NCBI RefSeq assembly: GCF_017939705.1 | Contig: NZ_JAGKSQ010000002.1 | Span: 558,001-622,000, forward strand | DNA length: 64,000 nt | Source of the DNA: Halalkalibacter suaedae | GTDB taxonomy: Bacteria > Bacillota > Bacilli > Bacillales > Bacillaceae_D | Reading direction: 5' to 3' | Shown: positions 17,668-27,079 of the stretch, in pieces | How the letters are laid out: each line of letters opens with the position of its first letter | How positions within the stretch are numbered: the first letter of the stretch is position 1 | Notes under the pieces: model-generated | Database searches by the model: none | What the model saw: the letters and a program-made list of their open reading frames with translations, nothing else | Told to the model about the DNA's origin: nothing | Made by a program: the position numbers and the translations under genes

Positions 17668-18774
17668 ATGTATGATTACTTAATAGTAGGTGCTGGCTTG
17701 TTTGGCTCGGTGTTTGCTTATGAAGCGAAAAGAAGAGGAAAAACATGCTTAGTTATCGACAAAAGAAACCATATAGGTGGTAATGTCTACAATGAGGAAA
17801 TAGCAGGCATTAATGTTCATAAGTACGGTGCCCATATCTTTCATACAAACAATAAGAAGATTTGGGATTACGTCAACAGCTTCGTCGAATTTAACCGGTA
17901 CACAAATGCTCCTATTGCCAATTACAATGGAGAATTGTACAATCTCCCCTTTAATATGAATACATTTAACAAACTATGGGGAATTATTACACCAGAACAA
18001 GCGAAACAAAAAATTGAAGAACAAAGGAAAGCCGCGGGAATAACTGATCCCAAGAACCTAGAAGAACAAGCGATATCTCTTGTTGGAACAGATATTTATG
18101 AAAAGCTAATCAAAGGCTACACTGAGAAACAGTGGGGCCGTTCGGCCAAAGACTTACCGGCCTTTATTATAAAAAGACTTCCGGTTCGTTTCACCTATGA
18201 CAATAACTATTTCAACGACAAATACCAGGGAATTCCTATTGGCGGTTACAATGTCATGATTGAGAAAATGCTTGAGGGCGTTGAAGTTAGAACAGACGTT
18301 GATTTCTTTGAAGAAAGAGAATCATTTGAGAAACTAGCAAACAAAATCGTTTACACAGGCATGATTGATCAGTATTTCGACTATCAACATGGGATTTTAG
18401 ACTACCGAAGCTTACAATTTGAAACTAAGGTATTAGACATCGATAACTATCAAGGTAATGCAGTAGTTAATTACACCGATAAGGAAACACCATATACTCG
18501 TATCATTGAGCATAAGCATTTTGAATTCGGTACTCAGGATAAGACGGTAATCACAGAAGAATACCCAACCGAATGGCAACAAGGCGATGAACCTTATTAT
18601 CCAATCAATGACGATAAAAATAACGAAACGTATAAAAAATACAAAGCTTTAGCTGACAACGAATCAAATGTCATCTTCGGTGGTAGACTCGCTACCTACA
18701 AATACTATGACATGCACCAAGTGATCGGGTCTGCACTAACTACAGTTGAGAAAGAGCTTGGAGATTTGGGATAA
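17668..18774 (+). CDS. glf: UDP-galactopyranose mutase
   Basis: 368 residues. This FAD enzyme converts UDP-galactopyranose to UDP-galactofuranose, the donor for Galf in surface polysaccharides. Visible features are the N-terminal dinucleotide-binding motif YLIVGAGLFGSVFA, the family signature HIGGNVYNEE and KYGAHIFHTNN, the substrate-binding TEKQWGRSAKDLPAFIIKRL, and the C-terminal NVIFGGRLATYKYYDMHQVIG that closes the FAD site. Length is normal for bacterial Glf. AAGGAG lies before the ATG at 17668 and a strong terminator follows, so it appears monocistronic. No galactofuranosyltransferase or galE is adjacent. Confidence 0.96.
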   Translation: MYDYLIVGAGLFGSVFAYEAKRRGKTCLVIDKRNHIGGNVYNEEIAGINVHKYGAHIFHTNNKKIWDYVNSFVEFNRYTNAPIANYNGELYNLPFNMNTFNKLWGIITPEQAKQKIEEQRKAAGITDPKNLEEQAISLVGTDIYEKLIKGYTEKQWGRSAKDLPAFIIKRLPVRFTYDNNYFNDKYQGIPIGGYNVMIEKMLEGVEVRTDVDFFEERESFEKLANKIVYTGMIDQYFDYQHGILDYRSLQFETKVLDIDNYQGNAVVNYTDKETPYTRIIEHKHFEFGTQDKTVITEEYPTEWQQGDEPYYPINDDKNNETYKKYKALADNESNVIFGGRLATYKYYDMHQVIGSALTTVEKELGDLG

Positions 18775-18786
18775 CTTCATGAAGAC

Positions 18787-18831
18787 AAGTGTGGGACAAC
18801 TTTAGTAATGTCCCACACTTGTTTTATTTTA
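18787..18831 (+). terminator. Terminator after glf
   Basis: 12-bp perfect stem AAGTGTGGGACA / TGTCCCACACTT (18787-18798, 18809-18820), 10-base loop, followed by GTTTTATTTT. Confidence 0.92.
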
Positions 18832-18982
18832 AAGAGACATAGATACAATACTATACCTCTCTTTATGGTCCATCTCTATTTTTGGATATATATGTTAATA
18901 TAAAAATAGAGTCTCATAAATATGAAAGTTGGAATGTTTACACTAAGTTAACAGATGTAATCACTTAACAGGAGGTAGCATT

Positions 18983-19582
18983 ATGAAAAAGCAGTGGTCA
19001 ATTGGTATTTTTCTATTTGACGAGATTGAGGTTCTTGATTTTGCTGGGCCTTTTGAAGTGTTTTCTGTTACGACATATGAAGATTTTACAACGAGAGCAT
19101 TCTTAGTAAGTACTGTTTCTGAAACGGGCGAAATGATTCACGCAAGAAACGGTTTAAAAGTTCAACCAGACTATAGCTTTGAAAATATGCCTACTTTCGA
19201 TATTCTTGTGATCCCAGGCGGACCTGGTGCACGAGAAACTCAGATTCATAATAAGCGAGTTATCGAGTGGATAGCTAATCAAATGAATCAGGTAAGCATA
19301 ATGACTTCAGTTTGTACGGGGGCTTTTTTATTAGCGAAAGCAGGATTACTTGACGGTAAAGTGGCGACAACTCATTGGCTAAGTTACGACAGATTTGAAA
19401 GTGAATTCCCAGTTGTAACACTAAAGAGAAATGTTAAGTTCGTTGATCAAGGAAATATAGTCACTTCCGCAGGAGTATCAGCTGGAATCAACATGTCCTT
19501 TCATATTGTGAAACGTCTGTTAGGAAAAGACATCGCATCGAAGACAGCCCGAGGAATGGAATACGATATCATAATCGAGTAA
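18983..19582 (+). CDS. DJ-1/PfpI family protein (class I glutamine amidotransferase-like)
   Basis: 199 residues with the DJ-1/PfpI fold: GIFLFDEIEVLDFAGPFEVF at the N-terminus, DILVIPGGPGARE, and the nucleophile elbow TSVCTGAFLLAKAGLLDGK with the reactive Cys, followed by ATTHWLSYDRFE. This arrangement is typical of the isonitrile hydratase/ThiJ-like group and of the sensor half of GATase-AraC regulators, but no DNA-binding domain is attached. AGGAGGT precedes the ATG. Enzymatic role and substrate are open. Cytoplasmic, monocistronic, with a strong terminator behind it. Confidence 0.88.
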   Translation: MKKQWSIGIFLFDEIEVLDFAGPFEVFSVTTYEDFTTRAFLVSTVSETGEMIHARNGLKVQPDYSFENMPTFDILVIPGGPGARETQIHNKRVIEWIANQMNQVSIMTSVCTGAFLLAKAGLLDGKVATTHWLSYDRFESEFPVVTLKRNVKFVDQGNIVTSAGVSAGINMSFHIVKRLLGKDIASKTARGMEYDIIIE

Positions 19583-19636
19583 TATTTTTTCGCCTTGCCT
19601 TTTAATATAAAGTAGAAGAGCTGAATTAATGCTGTA

Positions 19637-19687
19637 ATTAATACAAAAACAGTTGAAGCCATTTGCTTCAACTGTTTTTGTATTAAT
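19637..19687. terminator. Bidirectional terminator
   Basis: Perfect 22-bp inverted repeat (19637-19658 and 19666-19687, loop CCATTTG) with AAAAA and TTTTT inside each arm, between the convergent DJ-1 gene and the beta-propeller gene. Confidence 0.93.
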
Positions 19688-19691
19688 AATA

Positions 19692-21815
19692 TCAATTTAT
19701 TTCTCTAAACAATATTTCATCTACTAGTTCATACCTTTTTTCATCAAATGCCTGAATGCCAGCTGGCGTTAATGTAAAGAAATAGCCATTTGCATAAACA
19801 CTTCGTTGTACGGAATCTTCATAGTTTTCATATACTTGATTACCACTATTCTCAGCTATCAAGCTTGCTACTTGCTCAATTCCTTCTGTTGTAATCTGAT
19901 AAACCATTGCTCCTTGGCCATCAAAGTTCCAGCTTTGGTCGCTTGTCGACCCATTTACATTATAAAGATTGATCGGAAAGGCATAAAGTGGCTTCTCTGG
20001 GTGAATAGTCAATGCCTTATGGTTATGAAGTGCCTCCGAATACGTGCCTTCCCCACCAATAACTTCGACAAAGGTTTCCTTCGGGTTATGAAAATCGGTT
20101 ACATCGAAAATAGAAATTTTCATTCCATCTTGACGAACGATCGGTTCTTCACCGAGAGTTGAAGATTTCACCAGCTTAGTTTCAACACCAATCCCAAACA
20201 GATGATTCTCATCAATCGGATGGAGGTACGTACTAACACCAGGAATTTTCAACTCACCTAGTACCTCTAGCTTGGCTGGATCTGATGCGTCAATTACAAA
20301 GAGCGGGTCCATTTCACGAAAGGTGACCATATAGATCATCTCCCCCATAAATCGAGCAGAGTAAATCCTTTCGCTCGGTGCAAGATCACCAACATGACCG
20401 ATCTGACTTAGCTTTTCGTCCAAAATATAAACATGATTCTTAGACGTCTGGTCTCGATCCCAGGCATTCCCCTCCGTCGTTGCAATTCGGAAGTTCCCTT
20501 CAAACTCATCCATCGAAAATTGATTTAACACGCTCCCCTCTACACTACCAGAAGCAATAAATGGAACATCCATTCCGTCTAAAGCAAATTTATAAATATC
20601 AGTGTTCCGAGTTCTATCGTCGTTTTCCCATGATTCCTTCGCTAGATACAGATGCTCCTTCGACATATACATCTGCCCACCTGCACCAACATAGGCTTCA
20701 ACATTTGCTGATTTGGTTGGATTATTACTATCGATAGCTGTAATGATCGTAAATGAAGGCTCTTCACTGTTTGGAATTCGAGCAATGTCTTCAAGAGCAA
20801 CTTCCTGATACTCTTCTCCATTAAATACTATTGGCTTCACCCGAGGTTCTTTCCCACCTAGGTTTGGGTAGTAGCTCGTAACATAATATAAAAATCCATT
20901 AATCATTCGAGCACTAATTAGATGTCCCTCCGTAGCTGATACACCCAACAGTTCTGGTGCCGTACGGTCAGACACATTATACATATAGGCAACGGTCATC
21001 GAACTCCCAATTAGCATTTCTCGTGATTCCGTTCCTAGCACAGTATTTTCCTCCCACTTCATACCGAGCACAACAAGCGTATCTTCTTTTAAAAACAAAT
21101 CCGTTGCATGAAAGCCTTGTTCATTCGAAATCGTTGAAGTGAGGTTCATTTCTTCGGGATTTTGTATATCTGTAATGACGATTCCTTCATCTGTAACATG
21201 ATAGATATACGCCCCGTCCGTCTGAACGATGTCGGATTCCTCGACATCATTTACTTGATTATTAGTTTCTGAATGATTTCTTGCTCCAGAAGAACTTCCT
21301 GACGATTCTAAGGCAGCTGAATCTTCTGTCGCCGTTGTTGTTTCTTCTTCTCCTCCTCTATTTACATTGCTTGAGTAGACATTTTCAACATAATCAGAGA
21401 GCTCATCATCTGAATTAAAACGAGGCAACTCTTCATGAACGATTAAAGGGATGTGTCGATCCCCACGCAATGAAAAACCAAACAGAGATTTAATATCATT
21501 GGAAATATGCAAGGTATATCTGTCTTTATTGCTTTTCCACTCTCCACGTCCCAGATCCATCCAGACCGTCCTTCCATCCTCAGACAATTTAACCTCAGTC
21601 GGAACAAGACTTCCTTTTTCATCTGTCATATAAATGGTGTCTGTTGAAACAGTAGTAGGATCTATTGCTGACGAAAGCTGAACCGGAAAAGGCTGTCCCA
21701 AAAGTACATCCTCCCCGTCAACCGAAGCCGTCGGAATTAATTGAAACCAACCAACCATCGCCAAAAAAACGAGAATCAACCCTCCACAGAAGAACCATAT
21801 CGTTAATTTTTTCAT
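19692..21815 (-). CDS. Secreted/membrane-anchored beta-propeller domain protein
   Basis: 707 residues. An N-terminal hydrophobic segment (LTIWFFCGGLILVFLAMVGW after MKK) is a signal anchor or signal peptide, so the rest is outside the membrane. Residues ~30-120 look like an Ig-like fold (TVSTDTIYMTDEKGSLVPTE); a Ser/Thr/Glu-rich linker follows (~150-185); then a large beta-propeller of the bacterial Beta_propel family begins at VEESDIVQTDGAYIYHVTDE and runs to the end, with repeated YSARFMGEMIYMVTF-like blades. The function of the family is not established; a scaffold or ligand-binding role at the surface is likely. AAGGGGTG precedes the ATG at 21815. It appears monocistronic. Confidence 0.82.
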   Translation of the reverse strand: MKKLTIWFFCGGLILVFLAMVGWFQLIPTASVDGEDVLLGQPFPVQLSSAIDPTTVSTDTIYMTDEKGSLVPTEVKLSEDGRTVWMDLGRGEWKSNKDRYTLHISNDIKSLFGFSLRGDRHIPLIVHEELPRFNSDDELSDYVENVYSSNVNRGGEEETTTATEDSAALESSGSSSGARNHSETNNQVNDVEESDIVQTDGAYIYHVTDEGIVITDIQNPEEMNLTSTISNEQGFHATDLFLKEDTLVVLGMKWEENTVLGTESREMLIGSSMTVAYMYNVSDRTAPELLGVSATEGHLISARMINGFLYYVTSYYPNLGGKEPRVKPIVFNGEEYQEVALEDIARIPNSEEPSFTIITAIDSNNPTKSANVEAYVGAGGQMYMSKEHLYLAKESWENDDRTRNTDIYKFALDGMDVPFIASGSVEGSVLNQFSMDEFEGNFRIATTEGNAWDRDQTSKNHVYILDEKLSQIGHVGDLAPSERIYSARFMGEMIYMVTFREMDPLFVIDASDPAKLEVLGELKIPGVSTYLHPIDENHLFGIGVETKLVKSSTLGEEPIVRQDGMKISIFDVTDFHNPKETFVEVIGGEGTYSEALHNHKALTIHPEKPLYAFPINLYNVNGSTSDQSWNFDGQGAMVYQITTEGIEQVASLIAENSGNQVYENYEDSVQRSVYANGYFFTLTPAGIQAFDEKRYELVDEILFREIN

Positions 21816-22133
21816 TTCACACCCCTTGTGATTGTTCTATTACTTGATATAACGAGAGAATGTTGTGAAAGGTTGCAAGGATTTGGGATTTCTATTTAAT
21901 AAGGGCCTGAAAAGTACCATTTATGGAGGGACTAAGATTGGAAGTTGTAAGCCAGAGTGAAGACTTTTTTAGCTCTGAGTAGACAAATTTTAATCTAGCC
22001 ACTACCCACGTCAACAAGATAAATAAATAAACAAACACAGCCACTCCATTTGAAGTGACTGTGACAATAACACACATACTAGCAGGCGGAACGTTCCCAC
22101 CCTTGCAATGAGCAAATTTGTCCATCGGAAAAA
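21816..22133. other. Intergenic region between the beta-propeller gene and yjfF
   Basis: 318 bases. It holds the terminator of the sugar importer operon (22036-22063) and presumably the beta-propeller promoter. An 81-codon open frame here (21892-22137, minus) runs through the terminator hairpin, has no clear ribosome binding site and is not accepted as a gene. Confidence 0.6.
22036..22063 (-). terminator. Terminator of the ytfQRT-yjfF operon
   Basis: Minus-strand 10-bp stem CACAGTCACT / AGTGGCTGTG (one G-U pair) with an 8-base loop, followed by TTTGTTTATTTATTT. Confidence 0.85.
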
Positions 22134-23126
22134 TCACACACTTTGGGTGATAACAGCCTTTTTACCCTTACTTCTGATTACAATCACTCGTTGTAATACA
22201 ATAAATAATAACAGCAAGACACCTATCGCAATTTTGGTCCACCATGAGCTTAATGTTCCTTCAAATACGATAATGGTTTGGATTACACCTAGAATAAGGA
22301 CACCAAAGACACTACCAATCACATAACCGGCTCCACCAATTAATAAAGTTCCACCGATTACAACTGCAGCTATTGCATCTAGTTCCATTCCATTTGCATG
22401 AAGTCCATAGCCTGAAAGCATATAAAAAGTGAACACCAAGCCAGCAAGTGAAGCACAGAAACCACTGATCATATAAATAATTATTTTCGTCTTGCCTACA
22501 GGAAGACCCATTAATATCGCAGATTGCTCGTTTCCACCAATAGCATAGACATTACGCCCGAATTTAGTATAATGAGCAACATAATAGGCAATGGCGACAA
22601 CAATGAGAGCAATTACGACATTGATAGAAATAAAGTGTTCTCCTATTGGGATTCTTGAGCTAGCCATAAAACTGAAGAAGTCATTATCAATAGCAATTGT
22701 TTCAACACTTATTAAATAACTAATTCCCCTTGCTAGAAACATTCCTGCCAAAGTAACAATAAATGGCTGCAGATTGAAAAAATGTATGAGACAACCTTGT
22801 CCTAAACCAATTAAAGAACCGACAAGTAAACAAAGTGGGATCACAAACCACGGGGACAATTGTGCGTTCATAACTAAACTTGCCGCAATCATACTAGTTA
22901 ATGCAATAACTGATCCGACAGATAAATCAATTCCACCTGACAAAATCACAAAGGTCATACCAATTGCAACAATGATTAAGAAAGCATTATCAATGAACAA
23001 ATTCAGAAACACTTGCCCAGAGAAAAAACCAGTGTAGCGAAAAGAGCCAAACGTATACATCATCACAAATAATGAAATTGTTGCAAGTAAAGGAAGCTGC
23101 TTATAGTTCATTTTACCGTTCATCAT
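22134..23126 (-). CDS. yjfF: Sugar ABC transporter permease, YjfF type
   Basis: 330 residues, about 8-10 membrane segments, RbsC/BPD_transp_2 fold. Signatures are AIGMTFVILSGGIDLSVGSV near the N-terminus and IAAVVIGGTLLIGGAGYVIGS near the C-terminus. In E. coli, YtfQ-YtfR-YtfT-YjfF imports galactofuranose, and the presence of two distinct permease genes in one operon is characteristic of that group. The start overlaps the stop of ytfT by four bases (23123-23126). It forms the membrane channel together with YtfT. Confidence 0.88.
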   Translation of the reverse strand: MMNGKMNYKQLPLLATISLFVMMYTFGSFRYTGFFSGQVFLNLFIDNAFLIIVAIGMTFVILSGGIDLSVGSVIALTSMIAASLVMNAQLSPWFVIPLCLLVGSLIGLGQGCLIHFFNLQPFIVTLAGMFLARGISYLISVETIAIDNDFFSFMASSRIPIGEHFISINVVIALIVVAIAYYVAHYTKFGRNVYAIGGNEQSAILMGLPVGKTKIIIYMISGFCASLAGLVFTFYMLSGYGLHANGMELDAIAAVVIGGTLLIGGAGYVIGSVFGVLILGVIQTIIVFEGTLSSWWTKIAIGVLLLLFIVLQRVIVIRSKGKKAVITQSV

Positions 23127-24154
23127 GATAGGGTTGCCCCCTTCTTGACGACTTCCTTTTTCTCTTTGCTAGATTGGAAGATGGTCATTATCTTTTTCCT
23201 AAATTCAGGGGATTGAAGCAGACAAACTATTAACACTACAATAGCTTTCACAACAAGGGTTGTTTCAACTGGGATTCCAATTGTATAGATCGTTGTCGTA
23301 AGGCTTTGAATAATTAAGGCACCTACTACTGTTCCCATTAAGAAGAATCTTCCACCCATGAGTGAGGTTCCTCCAATAACCACTGCTAAGATAGCATCAA
23401 GTTCATACCAGAGTCCTGCGTTATTTCCATCAGCACTTGCCACATTCGAGCTTAAAATTAACCCGCCAATCCCGGCACAAAGACCAGAGAAAATATAGAC
23501 CATTAAAATGATGTTTTTTGAATTGATTCCCGTTAATCGACTTGCTACAGGATTCGCACCGACTGATTCAATGAATAACCCGATCGCCGTTTTACGAGTT
23601 AGATAGATTGCCATTCCTAATACGAAGACGACAATAAAAATGGATACCGGTAGCATAAACAGATGTCCACCACCAATAAATGTATATGGCTTATAATAAA
23701 CAGTTGTAATTTGACCACCGGTAATTAATTGAGCAACCCCTCTTCCAGCTACCATCAATATAAGTGTAGCAACAATTGGCTGCACTCCAATCCGAGAAAC
23801 AAGTAGTCCATTCCAAATACCAGTCAACATCGATACCCCTAGAGCAAAAAGAATGGCAAGAAAGAAAGGAATAAGAGTTTCATCAGATGCTCCAACGACC
23901 GTCATAGCGGCAACTGCACCAGACATCGCAACAACAGATCCTACACCTAAATCAATACCCTTAGTAGCAATAACAAGTGTCATACCAATCGAAATGAGCA
24001 TTAAAGGTGCACCGCGATGAAGGATATCAATGAGACTACCAGTTAATCGCTCATTCCTGACTTCAATTTTAAAAAAGCTAGGGTCAAAGATCAAATTAAC
24101 AAGTAAAATTAAAATCAAGATTACGAGTGGCCAAAATAGTTTCGATTTCATCAT
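23123..24154 (-). CDS. ytfT: Sugar ABC transporter permease, YtfT type
   Basis: 343 residues with multiple membrane helices and the RbsC-family blocks SIGMTLVIATKGIDLGVGSV, GNGLLVS-like WNGLLVSRIGVQPIVATLIL and LDAILAVVIGGTSLMGGRFF. It pairs with YjfF to form the channel. The start lies one base from the ytfR stop, and its own stop overlaps the yjfF start, so the operon is tightly coupled. The same protein could serve for other furanoses such as arabinofuranose; the family is named for its galactofuranose-importing E. coli members. Confidence 0.88.
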   Translation of the reverse strand: MMKSKLFWPLVILILILLVNLIFDPSFFKIEVRNERLTGSLIDILHRGAPLMLISIGMTLVIATKGIDLGVGSVVAMSGAVAAMTVVGASDETLIPFFLAILFALGVSMLTGIWNGLLVSRIGVQPIVATLILMVAGRGVAQLITGGQITTVYYKPYTFIGGGHLFMLPVSIFIVVFVLGMAIYLTRKTAIGLFIESVGANPVASRLTGINSKNIILMVYIFSGLCAGIGGLILSSNVASADGNNAGLWYELDAILAVVIGGTSLMGGRFFLMGTVVGALIIQSLTTTIYTIGIPVETTLVVKAIVVLIVCLLQSPEFRKKIMTIFQSSKEKKEVVKKGATLS

Positions 24155-24155
24155 C

Positions 24156-25670
24156 TTAGTTCACTCCTCCGGCCATTTGTTTCATAATCTCCTGCTCGGT
24201 AACTGATTCATTGTTTTCAATTTCGGTCACCTTTTCTTGGTCCCTTAATATAGCGATTTTCTCACAAGTACGTAGAACTTCCTCTAGCTCAGAAGATATG
24301 AATAGTATTGACATGCCCTTCACACTTAAAGAGTGCATCAGCTTCATAATCTCAGCCTTAGCACCTACATCTATTCCTCTTGTTGGCTCATCAAGGATTA
24401 ATAGATGAGGGTGAATAATTAACCATCTAGCTAACATCACTTTTTGCTGATTACCTCCACTTAAGTTTTTAATCAGTTGCTCAGGATTATTAGGATTAAT
24501 ATTTAAGAGAGATATATAGTCATTCGCAATCTCAATTTGCTTCTTTTTAGGAATATACTTGAACCATCCTCTTGTACCTTGTAGGGCTAAAATAATATTT
24601 TCACGAATCGTTAGGTCTGGTATAATCCCTTCTGCCTTTCGATCCTCCGAGCAAAAAGCAATCCCATGTGCAATCGCTTGTTTCGGGGAATGGAATCTCA
24701 CCTTTTGTCCTTTGATCATCATTTCTCCGGAGTCAGCCTTATCAGCACCAAACAATACCCTTGCTAGTTCCGTCCTTCCTGAACCAAGCAATCCTGCTAG
24801 ACCAACGATTTCTCCTGCATGTAGCTCTAAATTAAAAGGGCTAATGCTGCCTTTTCTCGCTAATTTCTTAACTTGCAAAAAAGCCTCTCCTTTTTCCTTT
24901 TGTACATTGACCTCGGCTTTAGAGCCAACCTCATCAAGCTTCTTACCAATCATTTTTGACACAAGCTCTATTCTAGGAAGCTCCTTTGTCATGTACTCAC
25001 CAATTAAGCGTCCGTTTCTAAGGACAGTAATCCTATCCGTTATTTCATACACCTGATCTAGGAAATGACTAACAAATACAATTGATAATCCATCTTGCTT
25101 CAGCTGGCGGATCACTGCAAATAACTGATTAACTTCGTCTCGATCAAGACTAGAGGTCGGTTCATCCAATATTAATACTTTAGCTTTAACATTAAGCGCA
25201 CGGGCAATAGCAATCATCTGTTGTATCGCAACAGAATAGGATGACAATAGCTGCGTAACATCAATTTTCAAATTCAATCTAAGCAGTAGTTCTTCTGCAC
25301 GTTGATTCATTTCCTTCCAATGAATCCGTCCGTTCTTCATTCTTTGTCTACCGATAAATATATTTTCTGCAACTGATAAATTCGCACACAAATTAACCTC
25401 TTGATAAACTGTACTTATGCCGAGTTCTTGTGCTTCAAGAGGTGTTGTTATCTCTACAGGTTCTCCTTCGAGTGTCACAGTCCCGCCGTCAATCGAATAA
25501 ACACCAGTTAACACTTTTATTAATGTAGATTTCCCAGCTCCATTTTCACCCATTAATGAATGCACCTCTCCTGGAAACAGACGAAAGTTTACGTTTGATA
25601 GTGCTTTAACACCAGGAAACTCTTTTGAAATACATTCCATTACAAGTCTTGGTGTTGGTTGATTTAGCAT
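24156..25670 (-). CDS. ytfR: Sugar ABC transporter ATP-binding protein, YtfR type (two ATPase domains)
   Basis: 504 residues from the ATG at 25670, preceded by AGGAGGGAGACT; the longer frame to 25718 has no ribosome binding site and runs into the attenuator hairpin. The first ATPase domain has Walker A GENGAGKST, a signature region SVAIQQMIAIARAL and Walker B VLILDEPTSSLD. The second has the degenerate Walker A LAGLLGSGRTELAR, signature NLSGGNQQKVMLAR and LLILDEPTRGIDVGAK. This double arrangement, with a weakened second P-loop, is normal for RbsA/MglA/YtfR-type sugar importers. It energises YtfT/YjfF on the inner face of the membrane. Confidence 0.93.
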   Translation of the reverse strand: MLNQPTPRLVMECISKEFPGVKALSNVNFRLFPGEVHSLMGENGAGKSTLIKVLTGVYSIDGGTVTLEGEPVEITTPLEAQELGISTVYQEVNLCANLSVAENIFIGRQRMKNGRIHWKEMNQRAEELLLRLNLKIDVTQLLSSYSVAIQQMIAIARALNVKAKVLILDEPTSSLDRDEVNQLFAVIRQLKQDGLSIVFVSHFLDQVYEITDRITVLRNGRLIGEYMTKELPRIELVSKMIGKKLDEVGSKAEVNVQKEKGEAFLQVKKLARKGSISPFNLELHAGEIVGLAGLLGSGRTELARVLFGADKADSGEMMIKGQKVRFHSPKQAIAHGIAFCSEDRKAEGIIPDLTIRENIILALQGTRGWFKYIPKKKQIEIANDYISLLNINPNNPEQLIKNLSGGNQQKVMLARWLIIHPHLLILDEPTRGIDVGAKAEIMKLMHSLSVKGMSILFISSELEEVLRTCEKIAILRDQEKVTEIENNESVTEQEIMKQMAGGVN

Positions 25671-25708
25671 AGTCTCCCTCCTATTCTCTTTGTTACTAGT
25701 TGATAAAT

Positions 25709-25771
25709 AAAGCCACATAAGTCAACGAACTTAGTCAGTTTGAGATGACTTGGTGTTGACCTAGTGGCTTT
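25709..25771 (-). terminator. Attenuator hairpin between ytfQ and ytfR
   Basis: Long minus-strand stem: AAAGCCAC and GTCAAC on one side pair with GTTGAC and GTGGCTTT on the other, with a short internal mismatch and a 28-base loop, then TTTATTTATC. A partial terminator or mRNA-stabilising hairpin here would keep ytfQ expression above that of the ATPase and permeases. Confidence 0.75.
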
Positions 25772-25788
25772 AATCATTCTAGACGTAA

Positions 25789-26841
25789 TTAGTATTGACG
25801 AGTTGGAAGGAGTTCCGCCGCTTGATCCATTGTGTACATGCTTTCTTCTACAGCTACACGCTTTGGAATCTCTTCTCCTGCTAGATAATCCTCGATTAAG
25901 CCAACCATCTGGGGACCAAATAGCGGATTACACTCAACCGTGACATTCATTTTTCCTGCTGCCATTGCTTCAAATGCTCCTTTAACGGCGTCTACTCCAA
26001 TAATGACAATATCTTCAGCTGGTTTAAGCCCATATTCTTCAATAGCTTGAATGGCACCGATTGCCATATCGTCATTATGGGCATAAAGAACATCAATGTT
26101 GTCACCATCAGATCTTAGAAAGGCCTCCATTACTTCTTTACCTTTAGCACGAGTGAAATCTCCTGTTTGTGATTTTATGATTTCGAAATTGGAATGCTCC
26201 GAAAGTACTTCTTCAAATCCTTCCTTCCGATCAATAGCCGGTGCAGAGCCTACCGTTCCTTGTAATTCAACAATCTTAACATCCTCTTGATCACCTAGTT
26301 CTTCAACTAACCAGTTACCAGCTTTCCTACCTTCTTCAACGAAGTCAGAACCTAAAAATGTCACCCAAAGTGAATCATCCTCAATATCAACTGAACGGTC
26401 AGAAAGGAACACTGGAATGCCTGCATCTTTTGCTTCCTGAAGCACCGTTTCAAACCCTGTTTCAACTACTGGTGAAAATACGATTGCATCAACTTTTTGT
26501 GCGATAAATGAACGAATGGCCTTAATTTGATTTTCTTGTTTTTGCTGACCATCGGAGAACTTCAATTCATGTCCTGCATCAGTAATGGCATCTTGCATTG
26601 ATTTCGTATTTGCGGTTCTCCATTCGCTTTCCGCACCTACTTGAGAAAATCCGATCACAAGCTTTTCACTTGTAGTCGCCTCCGCTTCATCGCTATTGTC
26701 TGTTGTTGCTTCATCTGTTGTATCCGGTTCATCAACCGTCGTTCCTCCACCACCTGCATCATCTGAACCACAAGCACCCAAGAAAAGAATGAACATCAGT
26801 ATCATAGAAAGAAATAAAGTTGAATGAAGCCTTTTTCTCAT
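25789..26841 (-). CDS. ytfQ: Sugar ABC transporter substrate-binding lipoprotein, YtfQ type
   Basis: 350 residues. A lipoprotein signal peptide ends in LFLGACGSDD (lipobox LGAC), followed by a Thr/Glu/Asp-rich linker (~28-55) and a type I periplasmic binding protein fold: KLVIGFSQVGAESEWRTANT, IDAIVFSPVVETGFE-like block, DVLYAHNDDMAIGAIQAIEE, and PLFGPQMVGLIEDYLAGE. GAESEWR and NDDMAIGAIQA are typical of YtfQ, which binds galactofuranose in E. coli. It sits on the outer face of the membrane. AAAGGGGAGG precedes the ATG. It is the first gene of the importer operon, divergent from the sensory operon at 27080, and a cre-like site lies 66 bases upstream. Confidence 0.9.
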   Translation of the reverse strand: MRKRLHSTLFLSMILMFILFLGACGSDDAGGGGTTVDEPDTTDEATTDNSDEAEATTSEKLVIGFSQVGAESEWRTANTKSMQDAITDAGHELKFSDGQQKQENQIKAIRSFIAQKVDAIVFSPVVETGFETVLQEAKDAGIPVFLSDRSVDIEDDSLWVTFLGSDFVEEGRKAGNWLVEELGDQEDVKIVELQGTVGSAPAIDRKEGFEEVLSEHSNFEIIKSQTGDFTRAKGKEVMEAFLRSDGDNIDVLYAHNDDMAIGAIQAIEEYGLKPAEDIVIIGVDAVKGAFEAMAAGKMNVTVECNPLFGPQMVGLIEDYLAGEEIPKRVAVEESMYTMDQAAELLPTRQY

Positions 26842-26906
26842 AAGAAAACCTCCCCTTTTTTTACCAATCCTTTTAAATTTTTCATTTGAATCGGCCTATC
26901 CTCATA

Positions 26907-26920
26907 ATAAAGCGTTTACA
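26907..26920 (-). promoter_or_regulatory. cre-like site (CcpA) upstream of ytfQ
   Basis: The minus strand reads TGTAAACGCTTTAT, close to the cre consensus TGWAANCGNTNWCA except at the last two positions. It lies 66 bases before the ytfQ start next to a possible -10 TATTAT, so it would mediate carbon catabolite repression of the importer. Confidence 0.6.
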
Positions 26921-27079
26921 TTACTATTAAAATACAATTTTTTTCGAGAAAATGTTTTTTATTATTTAATCTTAAATGTAATAAATTAGTAAAATTGTGA
27001 TATTATTTAAGGGAATTGTAATATCTTTTGATTAAGGATTTAATATATAAAAATGTGGTACCTATAGGAGTATGATTTT

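Noticed and set aside
21892-22137. 81-codon open frame on the minus strand
   Set aside because: It runs through the importer terminator hairpin, lacks a ribosome binding site and resembles no family.
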